This document shows positions 1 through 7,935 of a stretch of 64,000 nt of DNA, in pieces (the stretch's first letter is position 1; the number at the start of each line of letters is the position of its first letter). A program made the translations under genes and the position numbers. Under the pieces are notes generated by a model. That model saw only the letters and a list, made by a program, of their open reading frames with translations, was not told the DNA's origin and searched no databases. The stretch spans positions 265-64,264 of the forward strand of contig NZ_ATZE01000001.1 of assembly GCF_000428045.1 (NCBI RefSeq), given 5' to 3'. Source of the stretch: Sedimenticola selenatireducens DSM 17993 (GTDB lineage: Bacteria > Pseudomonadota > Gammaproteobacteria > Chromatiales > Chromatiaceae).

Positions 1-246
1 GCGTCCGGGTTTTTCGTTTTCAGATAACGCATTCGAACCTACGACGTCAAACAGGCTTGGTTCGACAGCGCAGCGAAGCGGAGCTGTATGAGACGGCGCA
101 GCCGCCGAGACATCCTTCATGGCCCACCAAGTGGTAACGAAGCCCGGATCTAGCGTCCGGGTTTTTCGTTTTCAGATAACGCATTCGAGCCTACGACGTC
201 AAACAGGCCTGGTTCGACAGCGCAGCCGCCGAGACATCCTTCATGG
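1..246. repeat. Imperfect direct repeat, two copies
   Basis: Two copies of one unit begin at 1 and 153. Both start GCGTCCGGGTTTTTCG, continue almost identically to about GGTTCGACAGCGCAG, and end GCCGCCGAGACATCC-TTCATGGCC. The first copy carries about 30 extra bases near 71-100. Single-base differences show the copies are not freshly duplicated. The first copy may extend beyond the window. No gene is convincing in 1-300. The unit could be a dispersed intergenic repeat or a duplicated terminator region; its nature is unknown. Confidence 0.75.
143..168 (+). terminator. Rho-independent terminator-like hairpin
   Basis: The arms CCCGGA and TCCGGG pair around a short loop and are followed by TTTTT on the plus strand. 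It would end a plus-strand transcript entering from the left. The right arm and T-run also occur at position 1, so the previous repeat copy probably carried the same hairpin. Confidence 0.5.
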
Positions 247-300
247 CCAGTTAATGAAATCAGGTGCTTACCCAAGATTTCCAAGTTGGGAGGGGAGTCT

Positions 301-732
301 CTACATTCGATGCGATTTGTAAACTATCCCATTAGCTTCTTGCAGTTCGCGCACATAAGCGATGATATAAGATACTTCGCGTTTCGATATTTCAGGCCGG
401 GGTGGCATATTGCCATATGGCCAATGGTGTTGTTTGACGCCTTGCAGTGTCGCGCGATAGAACGCCTCGTCAGCATGATGTCCGGGGTTATAAATGTCGT
501 GGACCAGGGGCGGACCATTTTTGGTACCGCTGGCATTGTCACCATGACAGGAGATACAACTTTTGTCGTAATATTTCTCGCCTTTAACCGCTGTGGTAGT
601 GAGTTGAGGTACCGTTACAGCTACAGTAGCGTCATTTTCGCCAGGTCCCATGACTTTGGAGGCAATAACCGCCGCACCTCCTACCAGAGCTGAACCGATA
701 ACGACAATTTGTATGATCTCAGTGGTTTTCAT
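301..732 (-). CDS. Small class I cytochrome c with double-His signature
   Basis: Predicted periplasmic monohaem cytochrome c of 143 residues. An N-terminal hydrophobic segment (about 7-25) looks like an uncleaved anchor or signal. Haem-binding CISCH is at 59-63 and the likely sixth ligand is the Met of a late MP motif (109-110). Beyond the usual fold it has a GPPL motif, HHAD (85-88) and QHHW (101-104), shared with the cytochromes at 1651-2037 and 17116-17556. The ATG at 732 is chosen; a TTG six bases upstream is possible. It is the last gene of the leftward block, and an FNR-like site lies about 70 bases upstream. The partner redox protein is unknown; copper-linked electron transfer is inferred from context only. 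Confidence 0.85.
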   Translation of the reverse strand: MKTTEIIQIVVIGSALVGGAAVIASKVMGPGENDATVAVTVPQLTTTAVKGEKYYDKSCISCHGDNASGTKNGPPLVHDIYNPGHHADEAFYRATLQGVKQHHWPYGNMPPRPEISKREVSYIIAYVRELQEANGIVYKSHRM

Positions 733-801
733 ATGCAATACACTCTGTAATTAAGGGTAAAAATAGATCGAATTTGCAATTAAACAGATAGGCGGTGTTT
801 A

Positions 802-815
802 TTGATCTGGATCAG
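802..815 (-). promoter_or_regulatory. FNR/CRP-family binding site, near consensus
   Basis: TTGATCTGGATCAG matches TTGAT-N4-ATCAA at nine of ten defined bases. It lies between ccdA and the 301-732 cytochrome gene, about 70 bases upstream of that gene's start, which suits regulation by an FNR-type oxygen sensor or a DNR-type NO sensor. A perfect site occurs at 58971-58984. Confidence 0.55.
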
Positions 816-830
816 AAATAAAATGCGCCA

Positions 831-1574
831 TCAACCCACACTGCTAAACCAGGGAATTGTCTTTAGCAGCCAAAATGAGAAGCGACTTAAATACCCTGTA
901 ATCATTGCGATTCCCATGATGATCAGGATGATTCCGGCGATGCGGTGAATGAGTGGACCGCGTTTCCGAAACTTTTTCGCGTGATGAAGAAACTGATCGG
1001 TAAACAGTGCCGCCATGACGAAAGGAACACCAAGCCCCAGCGAATAAATCGCCAACAGGCCGATACCGTTATTGATAACGCCGGATGTTGCACTAACAGT
1101 GAGTATGGCGCCGAGAATCGGGCCAATGCAGGGTGTCCAACCAAAGGCAAAGGCAAGTCCTAATAGATACGATGACAGTGCCTTGCCTCCGGGTAATTCG
1201 CTGTGTACACGTATGTCGCGCTGCAGAAAAGATGATTTAAGCAGCCCTGTCATGAATAGACCAAAAATTATAATAACAATGCCGCCAACAATATTGGCTT
1301 CATATTTGTAACTGAGCAGCAGTTGGCCCAGCGCGGTTGCACTTGCGCCAAAGGCAATAAACACCGTGGAAAAACCCAGGATAAAGGAGAGACTCAAACC
1401 GACTATGATCAGCGTCTCTTTAGAATTGGCGCCACTCTTTCTGATCTCGTCGAGTGATTGACCACCTATATAAGAAAGATAGCCAGGGACCAGGGGCAGT
1501 ACACATGGAGAAAGAAAAGAGACAAGTCCCGCTCCAAAAGCAGAGATGACGCTTATTCCTGAAAGTTCAAACAT
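831..1574 (-). CDS. ccdA: CcdA-type thiol-disulfide membrane transporter
   Basis: Inner-membrane protein of 247 residues in the CcdA/DsbD transmembrane family, which passes reducing electrons from cytoplasmic thioredoxin to periplasmic thiol proteins, including those that keep apocytochrome CXXCH motifs reduced. About six membrane segments are visible. The paired redox cysteines sit in LSPCVLPLVPGY (Cys24) and GWTPCIGP (Cys149), the family hallmark. The length is typical of CcdA, without DsbD soluble domains. It lies among five cytochrome c genes and a Dsb-like gene, so a role in cytochrome maturation or in recharging the thiol protein at 2043-2906 is likely. Confidence 0.9.
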   Translation of the reverse strand: MFELSGISVISAFGAGLVSFLSPCVLPLVPGYLSYIGGQSLDEIRKSGANSKETLIIVGLSLSFILGFSTVFIAFGASATALGQLLLSYKYEANIVGGIVIIIFGLFMTGLLKSSFLQRDIRVHSELPGGKALSSYLLGLAFAFGWTPCIGPILGAILTVSATSGVINNGIGLLAIYSLGLGVPFVMAALFTDQFLHHAKKFRKRGPLIHRIAGIILIIMGIAMITGYLSRFSFWLLKTIPWFSSVG

Positions 1575-1650
1575 GGTGCGGCCTTGACGGGCAGGGTTTT
1601 GGATTGCGATGCGTTGTCATGTCGTTAGGCATTCAAGGTTATTCATGGGA

Positions 1651-2037
1651 TTATCTGATCCCAGCCTTTGACTGCTCTTGTCTGATATAGGCAATGACAT
1701 GGGCAGTTTGTTCAGGTGTTATCTGGGGTACGGCGGGCATATCACCAAACCCCCAGTGATGCTGTCTTACGCCATCGCGGACCGCCATATGGAATGCAAA
1801 GTCCGCATGGTGGGCGGGACGATAGACGTTATTGACAAGCGGAGGTCCTTGTTCAGTACCGCGGGCATTGTTCCCATGGCATGAAGAGCAATTGGTTACA
1901 AACAGTGCTCCGCCTTGCGTCGCATCACTGACAAAGCCTTCCGGTGGCAAATGAAGCGCCGCGCGACGTGCCGCAGGATCGGGTGCTTCACATGCAGTCA
2001 GAAAAATAACAAGGCTGAAAAGCAGGTACTTTTTCAT
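1651..2037 (-). CDS. Cytochrome c lipoprotein with double-His signature
   Basis: Predicted lipid-anchored monohaem cytochrome c of 128 residues. The lipobox LTAC places the modified Cys at 16. Haem-binding CSSCH is at 50-54 and the probable sixth ligand is Met100 in FGDMP. GTEQGPPLV, HHAD (76-79) and RQHHW (91-95) match the paralogues at 301-732 and 17116-17556 almost word for word. An AGGGGA ribosome site precedes the ATG and lies inside the end of the upstream Dsb-like gene, five bases away, so the two are probably cotranscribed. The closely spaced His pairs could bind a second metal, for example copper; this is inference. Confidence 0.88.
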   Translation of the reverse strand: MKKYLLFSLVIFLTACEAPDPAARRAALHLPPEGFVSDATQGGALFVTNCSSCHGNNARGTEQGPPLVNNVYRPAHHADFAFHMAVRDGVRQHHWGFGDMPAVPQITPEQTAHVIAYIRQEQSKAGIR

Positions 2038-2042
2038 GCCTG

Positions 2043-2906
2043 TTATTCCCCTCTTGATGGGGGAGCTTCAGTTTTGAGAAGTTCATCAACAATGCGTTGC
2101 AGTCGCGCGATAGGAAGTGCACCAGCAGCGGCAATCACTTGTCCCGTTTTATTGTTAACAAAGATATTACCGGGTGTTCCACTGATACCTGACAAAAGAC
2201 CATTCTCATAATCACGCTGTACCCGTTCACGCATTTCTTCGCTTTCCAGGCATTGTTTGAACGGCTTTCCATCGAGACCAATTTCCACTGCAAGCGGCAC
2301 AAGCTTGTTGATAGGGAAGCCATTACCGTTAGATGTTGTTCGGGCATAGATGAGGTCAGAGTAACGCCAGAAAGCCTCATTACCACCCAGCTTGGCGGCG
2401 CACTCGGACGCTTCGGCCTGTTTCTGTGCTCCTGGGTTGTGGAAATCCAGAGGAAAGTGTCGATAAACCCAGTTCACCTTGCCGCCATTGTTATCCACAA
2501 GTTTTGCGGCGGACGGGTGGAAGCGTTTACAGAAAGGGCATTCAAAATCGGAGTATTCGACCAGACTGATAGTGGCTTCCGGATTGCCACGTATGTGATC
2601 GTCGCCAGGCGAAACCGTTCTCATATTCTTCGCTTGACGGGAACTGGCCGACTCCTGCTGTTTCCTTGCTAAAGCCTGTTGTTTATTTACAAAGTTGACG
2701 ATGCCACGCTCAATAGCTTTATCAAGAATACCCTCTTGATTAATTAACCTGTCCAGTTCAGTTCTTACTTCATTAGCAATAGCTTCTCTGTCGTTCGCTG
2801 ATAGATTCGATTCTGCTTGAACGGAAGATAAGGCAGTGAAAAGTACTATAGCCAGGAAAAAGGAGAGATATGGCTGCAGGCATTTCATTGTAGTCGGATG
2901 TGCCAT
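2043..2906 (-). CDS. DsbA/DsbG (Com1-like) periplasmic thiol-disulfide oxidoreductase
   Basis: Exported thioredoxin-fold protein of 287 residues. A signal peptide covers about 10-31, a helical and coiled region follows to about 95, then a DsbA-like domain with EYSDFECPFCKRFHP (CPFC at 123-126) and the cis-proline segment SGTPG. The layout is that of Com1/BdbD-type DsbA relatives (thioredoxin_4 family), which oxidise, isomerise or reduce periplasmic disulfides. Lying five bases from a cytochrome c lipoprotein and near ccdA, it may handle disulfides of the Cys-rich secreted proteins or apocytochromes. The start at 2906 has only a weak ribosome site; an ATG at 2888 is an alternative. Confidence 0.85.
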   Translation of the reverse strand: MAHPTTMKCLQPYLSFFLAIVLFTALSSVQAESNLSANDREAIANEVRTELDRLINQEGILDKAIERGIVNFVNKQQALARKQQESASSRQAKNMRTVSPGDDHIRGNPEATISLVEYSDFECPFCKRFHPSAAKLVDNNGGKVNWVYRHFPLDFHNPGAQKQAEASECAAKLGGNEAFWRYSDLIYARTTSNGNGFPINKLVPLAVEIGLDGKPFKQCLESEEMRERVQRDYENGLLSGISGTPGNIFVNNKTGQVIAAAGALPIARLQRIVDELLKTEAPPSRGE

Positions 2907-2978
2907 GTGTTTTGTGTCCAGGTGGTCGGTTGATAAACAGTGTTGTAGAGAGAAAATATCGTTTCATCCAACAATCTT

Positions 2979-3392
2979 TCACATGCAACTCATGTGTTTT
3001 GGGCCTTGGCAAGCGAGTATGCGGTCGCTCCAAAAGCTTTTTATATAAGCTAGAATATGGCTGGCCTGTTGTTCAGTAATAACACCTTTCCATGCAGGCA
3101 TTCTCTTTGTTCGTTGTAGCCCATTCAGTATGGTGTGTATGATTTGCTCATCAGAGTGATGCCAGGCATGGGAGGTCTCATTCAGCGGCATTGCCGTTAA
3201 ATAACCTGGGCGTGCAATAAATGATGGGATAGGCTTTTCGCCAACGCCGTCTTTTTGATGGCAGGATTGACAATATTCCTGGTAGAGTCCCTTTCCGGCG
3301 TTTACCGCTTCTGGATCAGGGCGTTCTCCCGTTGCAGCAAACAATCCCGGACTAAAAAATAGTGCAATAATGACGATGTTAAATTTGTGCAT
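2979..3392 (-). CDS. Small periplasmic class I cytochrome c
   Basis: Monohaem cytochrome c of 137 residues with a signal peptide (about 1-20) ending FAA. CQSCH is at 41-45 and the likely Met ligand is in KRMPAW (Met98). It is more distant from the three double-His cytochromes of this block, but keeps an HHSDE segment (78-82) where they have HHAD/HHSDE. It lacks the later HHW motif. A C-terminal tail beyond the usual fold holds two further cysteines (near 128 and 136). AGGA precedes the ATG. It belongs to the leftward cytochrome cluster; its electron partners are unknown. Confidence 0.82.
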   Translation of the reverse strand: MHKFNIVIIALFFSPGLFAATGERPDPEAVNAGKGLYQEYCQSCHQKDGVGEKPIPSFIARPGYLTAMPLNETSHAWHHSDEQIIHTILNGLQRTKRMPAWKGVITEQQASHILAYIKSFWSDRILACQGPKHMSCM

Positions 3393-3473
3393 GTAAGTTG
3401 TCCTGTTTAGCCCATCTGTGCATAATCGGCCTCGTGCGAAACCAGCCAGATAAATGCAGAATTCCCGCGAGTG

Positions 3474-4337
3474 TTAACTTTCTATATCACGTAAATATTC
3501 GATAATCGCTTTCAAATCGGTTTCCGATAGTCTTCCTGTCGAGTTTTCAATAACATGCCCCATCGATCCCCCGAGGAAATCGCCATCCGGTGTCATACCG
3601 ATCTGAATGGAGAACAGCAGATCCTCATCGCTCCACTGACTGACTCGATTGTCTTTAGTCATGGTCAATCCGGGTACGCTTTCTCCCTCTGGCCCTTCCG
3701 GGTTACCCGTGAGTAGTCCATCTGTTTTAATGCCGCCTAGCAAATTGCGTGGGGAGTGGCACTCTCCACAGTGGCCTGGGCCGTTTACGATGTAAGCTCC
3801 GCGGTTCCATGCTTGTGATTTGTCTTTGTTGGCCTGGAATGGTGCATCATCAAAATTCACCAGTTTCCATAATGTCATGAGGGGGCGGATGTTGAACGGG
3901 AACGCAAGCTCATGGGATTTGTTTTTTGAGACTATCGGTGTCTGCTTGTCCAGAAACTGTTTCAGCGCAAGCAGGTCCTGGCGCGACATTTTGCTGTATG
4001 AGGTATATGGAAATGCGGGATAGTAATGGCTGCCATCAGGTGCTTCGCCCTTTGTCATGGCACGTATAAAATCTGCATTGCTCCATGCACCAATACCCGT
4101 GCTCTCGTCCGATGTTATATTGGGCGTGTAGAAGACCCCAAAGGGGGTCTCCATGGGCAATCCGCCAGCCAGCGGCTGATCATCTGTTGCAGTATGGCAG
4201 GAAGCACATCCACCCATGTTAAATATGTATTCCCCTTTTTTAACCGGATCGTTAATTTCACGCTCCGTCGCCCAAGTGGTGGGTGCGGTAGCGATGGCAA
4301 TCAACAAAGCTGGCAGCATGAGGATTGGTGAATTCAT
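3474..4337 (-). CDS. Dihaem cytochrome c, dehydrogenase-subunit type
   Basis: Exported dihaem cytochrome c of 287 residues. A signal peptide (1-24, ending TWA) is followed by two haem motifs, CASCH (44-48) and CGECH (190-194), each in its own cytochrome c domain. The TPNIT and AFPYTSY segments are typical of cytochrome subunits of membrane-bound alcohol, aldehyde and gluconate dehydrogenases, although no dehydrogenase large subunit is nearby. It could be a freestanding electron carrier. GGGAGAGG precedes the ATG and overlaps the end of the cytochrome c' gene 11 bases upstream, so the two genes look translationally linked. Confidence 0.88.
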   Translation of the reverse strand: MNSPILMLPALLIAIATAPTTWATEREINDPVKKGEYIFNMGGCASCHTATDDQPLAGGLPMETPFGVFYTPNITSDESTGIGAWSNADFIRAMTKGEAPDGSHYYPAFPYTSYSKMSRQDLLALKQFLDKQTPIVSKNKSHELAFPFNIRPLMTLWKLVNFDDAPFQANKDKSQAWNRGAYIVNGPGHCGECHSPRNLLGGIKTDGLLTGNPEGPEGESVPGLTMTKDNRVSQWSDEDLLFSIQIGMTPDGDFLGGSMGHVIENSTGRLSETDLKAIIEYLRDIES

Positions 4338-4348
4338 AATGCCTCTCC

Positions 4349-4834
4349 CTATTTTTCCTCTTTTTTCCGGTAGTCGGTGTGGCAGCTTGAACAGACTTTT
4401 CCCAACTTTGCGAATTGCCGGGAAATTGCACGTTTATCTCTGCCCTGTGCTGTTTCCTGGAGTTTTTTTGCCTCGTCACCCAATTTAACCGAGAGCGCGG
4501 AGAACTGATCCCACTCTTCCCATATAGCTGGAAGCGCCTCTGTAGGCTTATGCAAACTGTCACTTGGAAACAATTCGGGAATTTGCGGTGCTGCATCACT
4601 GATCGCCTGGGCATGTTTGGCGATCACCATGGAATCAAAGGCTGCTTGTCCTTTGATCATTGCACCAACTTGCTTCATGTTGTCGCCCACATCTTTCATC
4701 ATTTCCATGCGCTCCTTGACCACACCCGTGGCTCCGCCATGGGCTACAACAACGCCGGTCAATAGCGCGCCCGTAAACAGAAATGCCAGCCGCGCGCCGC
4801 GGAAAATTAGATCCGTATTAACTTCCTTTTTCAT
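4349..4834 (-). CDS. Cytochrome c' (class II)
   Basis: Four-helix-bundle type cytochrome of 161 residues with the haem motif at the C-terminus, VCSSCHTDYRKK (CSSCH 148-152), the class II layout. A signal peptide spans about 10-32. Members of this family bind NO at a five-coordinate haem and protect against nitrosative stress, or act as electron carriers. A clean GGAGAA site precedes the ATG. It lies 11 bases from the dihaem cytochrome. A similarly built cytochrome occurs at 50154-50663. The upstream intergenic region (4835-5065) has no gene but contains short inverted repeats. Confidence 0.88.
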   Translation of the reverse strand: MKKEVNTDLIFRGARLAFLFTGALLTGVVVAHGGATGVVKERMEMMKDVGDNMKQVGAMIKGQAAFDSMVIAKHAQAISDAAPQIPELFPSDSLHKPTEALPAIWEEWDQFSALSVKLGDEAKKLQETAQGRDKRAISRQFAKLGKVCSSCHTDYRKKEEK

Positions 4835-5010
4835 GTTAAGTTCTCCACTTAATTAGAAGTGACATTTTGATTCGATTGGTAACCGTGGCGTGCCAAGATA
4901 TTCAGCGCTTTGGTAGCAGCGATGCATCATCTGAATAATTCACGTAGATGAATTTATTGAATCAACACTCCCATCTCGGAAAATCCTTGATACAGGGATT
5001 CCTATTTCAG

Positions 5011-5025
5011 GTTGAGCATCTCAAC
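5011..5025. promoter_or_regulatory. Short perfect inverted repeat, possible operator
   Basis: GTTGAGCATCTCAAC is a 6-3-6 perfect palindrome between the cytochrome c' gene and the Cys-rich secreted protein gene, about 180 bases upstream of the former. It could be an operator or part of a weak hairpin ending the 5066-5443 gene; there is no T-run. Short palindromes also occur by chance. Confidence 0.25.
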
Positions 5026-5065
5026 ACTTGGCCAACCAAGGCCTGCAATAGGTGGAAGTTTTGAA

Positions 5066-5443
5066 TTATGAAGCGAGAAGCGGGGGTCTTAATAGCTGTG
5101 TGGGTATCAGGTCAGAGACCCGTGGAGATATGGCGGCGATATATTCGTCAGTGAAGGGGATATCTGTTTCTTGGGTTATATCGGTACAGATCTGGGCGCC
5201 GGAAAATGAATCGCAGTGATCACTGCAGCACTCATCATCAGCCTCTGCATGCTGTTGCAGATCAGACATCTGGAGACACGCGGCGGCGTCGGTATGGTCA
5301 CTGCATTCTTTGGAATCAGCATGTCCTGCCGTCATGGCAAAGTCGGAGCCCGCCATGAAAAACCCGAAACTGGTTGAAAACGGCAATACAGCCAGCGTGA
5401 ACGCCAGCAAGTACACAGTTATCATTCGGGTGGTATACGTCAT
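5066..5443 (-). CDS. Small secreted Cys/His-rich protein (CopL-like)
   Basis: Protein of 125 residues with an N-terminal signal or anchor (about 7-25) and a mature part rich in Cys, His, Asp and Glu: a HADSKECSDH stretch, then DDECCSDHCD. It ends in a short LLRPPLL tail. The design (signal, acidic metal-binding centre, R-P-P end) resembles CopL/DUF2946-type proteins found beside copper resistance genes. The gene at 8720-9091, on the other side of the two-component pair, has the same design, ending LFRPP. ATG at 5443 is used; a GTG nine bases upstream is possible. It probably binds periplasmic copper; function not proven. Confidence 0.7.
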   Translation of the reverse strand: MTYTTRMITVYLLAFTLAVLPFSTSFGFFMAGSDFAMTAGHADSKECSDHTDAAACLQMSDLQQHAEADDECCSDHCDSFSGAQICTDITQETDIPFTDEYIAAISPRVSDLIPTQLLRPPLLAS

Positions 5444-5593
5444 GGGTCGCACAATCTCATTTTTTTAAACAATGTGTCAAGGATTGCAAATGCAAATCGG
5501 AATCTATTTTCATCTGCATACCCGAGAATGAGACTCAGCATGAACAAATTAGTTCAGACAATTTTTTACAGCAGGTTCACCAAATTACAACCA

Positions 5594-7018
5594 TTACCTC
5601 GGCAGGATAATAATCGCCTGCAGTCCACCGGCCTTTTTGTTCCGCAGAGTGAGGGTTCCCCCATGGGTAAGGGCAATGTTTTTGGCGATAGTCAGCCCCA
5701 GACCCGTACCGCCCGTCTCTTTGCTACGGGAGTTATCGAGTCGCGTATAGGGTTCAAAAACCCGCTCTATTTGGGGTTCAGGAATGCCGGTCCCGGCATC
5801 GGCGATACTGATTTTCAGATATTCCTTGGAATCCTCAACCTGGATATCTGCCTGGCCCCCATATTTGAGGGCGTTGTCCACAAGGTTGTTTATCATGCGG
5901 CGCAATGAGACAGGGTGGCAGTAAAAGACGCTTTGGGCGCGGCCGGTTAATGTGATCTTTGACCCGGCCTCTTCGCCATCGATTTGCATTGTCTCAAGCA
6001 AATCGTTTATATCCAGCGCCTGTCTCCGCTCGTTGCCGGTTTCATCACGCATAAACTCAAGCGTGCCCTGCACCAGCTCTTCCATGTCATTTAGATCACG
6101 TTCAAATTTTTCTTGTAATTCAGCATTATCGAGTAATCCACTGCGCAGTCTTAGTCGGGTTATCGGGGTCTTCAGGTCATGGGAAATAGCGGCCAGGAAA
6201 CGCGAACGTTCATCGACAAATTTACGTATTTGAGCCTGCATGGTGTTAAAGGCTCTTAGGGTGCTGCACACCTCTTCTGGTCCCTCTTCCGCCAGCGGTG
6301 GGCGTTGCAGATCCTTTCCCAGGGCACGGGCCGAATCGGCCAGATAGGCGAGTGGACTTGTGATCCACCTGACCGCCAGGAAGGCAACCAGTCCCAGGGT
6401 GATGAGCACCAGGCCAAGCGCCAGGATCACCCGAAGCGGCCAGGCAGTCATCTCCTCTGGCAGTTGCTCACCAAAACTGACCCATTGGCCATCTCTTAGC
6501 TCTACTTGAATCAGATTGGCACCCTCTGAAGGCAATATCAGCCCAGCCTCGGCCATATGCCGTTGCATCATGTCGTGCATTCCTGACCCTCTACCCATCC
6601 GCATCGGTAACTCATTCATGGAGTTAAAATGTTGCCGGGCGGTGCTGTCTACCTGACTTAGGTAAATCAGACGGTCATCGTCCAGATAGTAGTGAAGGAC
6701 ACCACGAAATAGCGTACCGTCACTGGTAGGTGGTGCTTGGTTCTGTTCCCCCTGGGGGGGGATCGACAGGCTGATGCGCATGTTCGGTCCATCCAGGGCA
6801 TCAACTATCTCCTGGCGCTGCACGGCGGGCATCTGATCAAGGATCTTGACGATGCCTGCAATTCGCTGGGCGCTGTGAATCCCGGCTGCCCGTTGTATCG
6901 CCTCGCCCCGATCCCTGGTCAGCACCAGTGCAGTAATGGCCTCGGCTAACACCAGGCCAAACAGCAACAGGAGCACCAGGCGACTGAACAGGCTGCGTGG
7001 GAAGGGTAACCAACTCAT
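5594..7018 (-). CDS. Sensor histidine kinase, probably metal-responsive
   Basis: Membrane sensor kinase of 474 residues. Transmembrane helices lie at about 11-33 and 196-216 around a periplasmic domain, followed by HAMP, a dimerisation/phosphoacceptor domain with AAISHDLKTP (His280) and an ATPase domain with the N box (NLVDNALKYG) and GGTGLGL. The periplasmic loop has a Met/His-rich patch (MRMGRGSGMHDMMQRHM, about 139-155), which suits direct sensing of copper or silver. Its start overlaps the response-regulator stop by four bases (ATGA). Position between copper genes transcribed both ways makes it the likely controller of the block; CusS/CopS-like role is inferred. Confidence 0.9.
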   Translation of the reverse strand: MSWLPFPRSLFSRLVLLLLFGLVLAEAITALVLTRDRGEAIQRAAGIHSAQRIAGIVKILDQMPAVQRQEIVDALDGPNMRISLSIPPQGEQNQAPPTSDGTLFRGVLHYYLDDDRLIYLSQVDSTARQHFNSMNELPMRMGRGSGMHDMMQRHMAEAGLILPSEGANLIQVELRDGQWVSFGEQLPEEMTAWPLRVILALGLVLITLGLVAFLAVRWITSPLAYLADSARALGKDLQRPPLAEEGPEEVCSTLRAFNTMQAQIRKFVDERSRFLAAISHDLKTPITRLRLRSGLLDNAELQEKFERDLNDMEELVQGTLEFMRDETGNERRQALDINDLLETMQIDGEEAGSKITLTGRAQSVFYCHPVSLRRMINNLVDNALKYGGQADIQVEDSKEYLKISIADAGTGIPEPQIERVFEPYTRLDNSRSKETGGTGLGLTIAKNIALTHGGTLTLRNKKAGGLQAIIILPR

Positions 7019-7731
7019 CTCTTTTCTACCTTTGCCGACAGAACGTAGCCTTCCCCGCGTACAGTTTTGATGAGCTGCGGCTCCCTGGCATCTTCGCGTA
7101 GTCTTTTGCGCAGGCGGCTGATCTGTATGTCGATGGCGCGCTCGTCGGGTGTCCAGTCCCGACCCTCCATCTGGGTCATGAGCTGGTCGCGTGAAAGCAC
7201 CCTGCGCGGGCTGTCGAGGAATATACGTAACAGTTTATATTCACCGCCACTGAGAGAGACGATCACCTTATCCTCGGCGATTAAATGCCGTGCAGCCGTA
7301 TCCAGGGTCCAACCGGAAAACCGGATCCGCTCTCCGGTTTCTGGTCGGCTGCCCAACAACTCCCGGGCCCGCCACAATACGGCTTTGATGCGGGCCTGCA
7401 GTTCCCTTGGATTAAAGGGCTTGGGAAGATAGTCATCCGCGCCCATTTCCAGACCCAGTATCCGGTCCATCTCCTCGCCCCGGGCGGTCAGCATAATGAT
7501 GGGTACATTCGATCGACTGCGCAGATTGCGGCAAAGTGTCAGTCCATCATCACCGGGCAGCATTACATCCAAAATCACCAGGTCAATATGACGTCGCTCA
7601 AACTCACGCCACATCTGCCGGCCATCTCTGGCAGCAGAAACCCGATAACCACTCTTGGTCAAGTAGGTGGTCAGGAGTTCACGTATCTCGGGGTCATCAT
7701 CAACTATCAGGATGTGATCGATCTGGGCCAT
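7015..7731 (-). CDS. OmpR-family response regulator
   Basis: Response regulator of 238 residues: a receiver domain with the acidic DDD pocket (11-13) and phosphoacceptor Asp55 in LVILDVMLPGDDG, then a winged-helix DNA-binding domain ending TVRGEGYVLS. It forms a four-base overlap with the histidine kinase downstream. A longer reading to 7899 exists, but that extension has no family similarity and covers the divergent promoter, so ATG 7731 is chosen. The 204-base gap to the rightward Gly/Met-rich protein gene is a probable target promoter region; I see no clear repeated binding site there. Confidence 0.93.
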   Translation of the reverse strand: MAQIDHILIVDDDPEIRELLTTYLTKSGYRVSAARDGRQMWREFERRHIDLVILDVMLPGDDGLTLCRNLRSRSNVPIIMLTARGEEMDRILGLEMGADDYLPKPFNPRELQARIKAVLWRARELLGSRPETGERIRFSGWTLDTAARHLIAEDKVIVSLSGGEYKLLRIFLDSPRRVLSRDQLMTQMEGRDWTPDERAIDIQISRLRKRLREDAREPQLIKTVRGEGYVLSAKVEKR

Positions 7732-7935
7732 ATCTGAATACCAACCGTATCTGTGCGTGTAGTTATACCATCTCTCGATAGCCTCTTTTTGTATCGAAGT
7801 GTAACAGTATTGGCGAATGAAAGAGTTCGCTACCCAAGTCAGGCCAGTGGAAACAATAGCGCTACATGGGAGTGGTTTAATAATCCACAGAGAGAGCAAC
7901 TGCTCACTCGATTACTAAAGAGTAAGGAGATTGGC

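Noticed and set aside
1-246. CRISPR array
   Set aside because: Only two long imperfect copies, no short regular repeats with spacers, and no cas genes in the window.
7732-7935. CopR/CusR-type operator between the divergent copper genes
   Set aside because: I looked for paired TTACA/TGTAA-type repeats; only isolated fragments such as GTGTAACA are present, not a convincing site.
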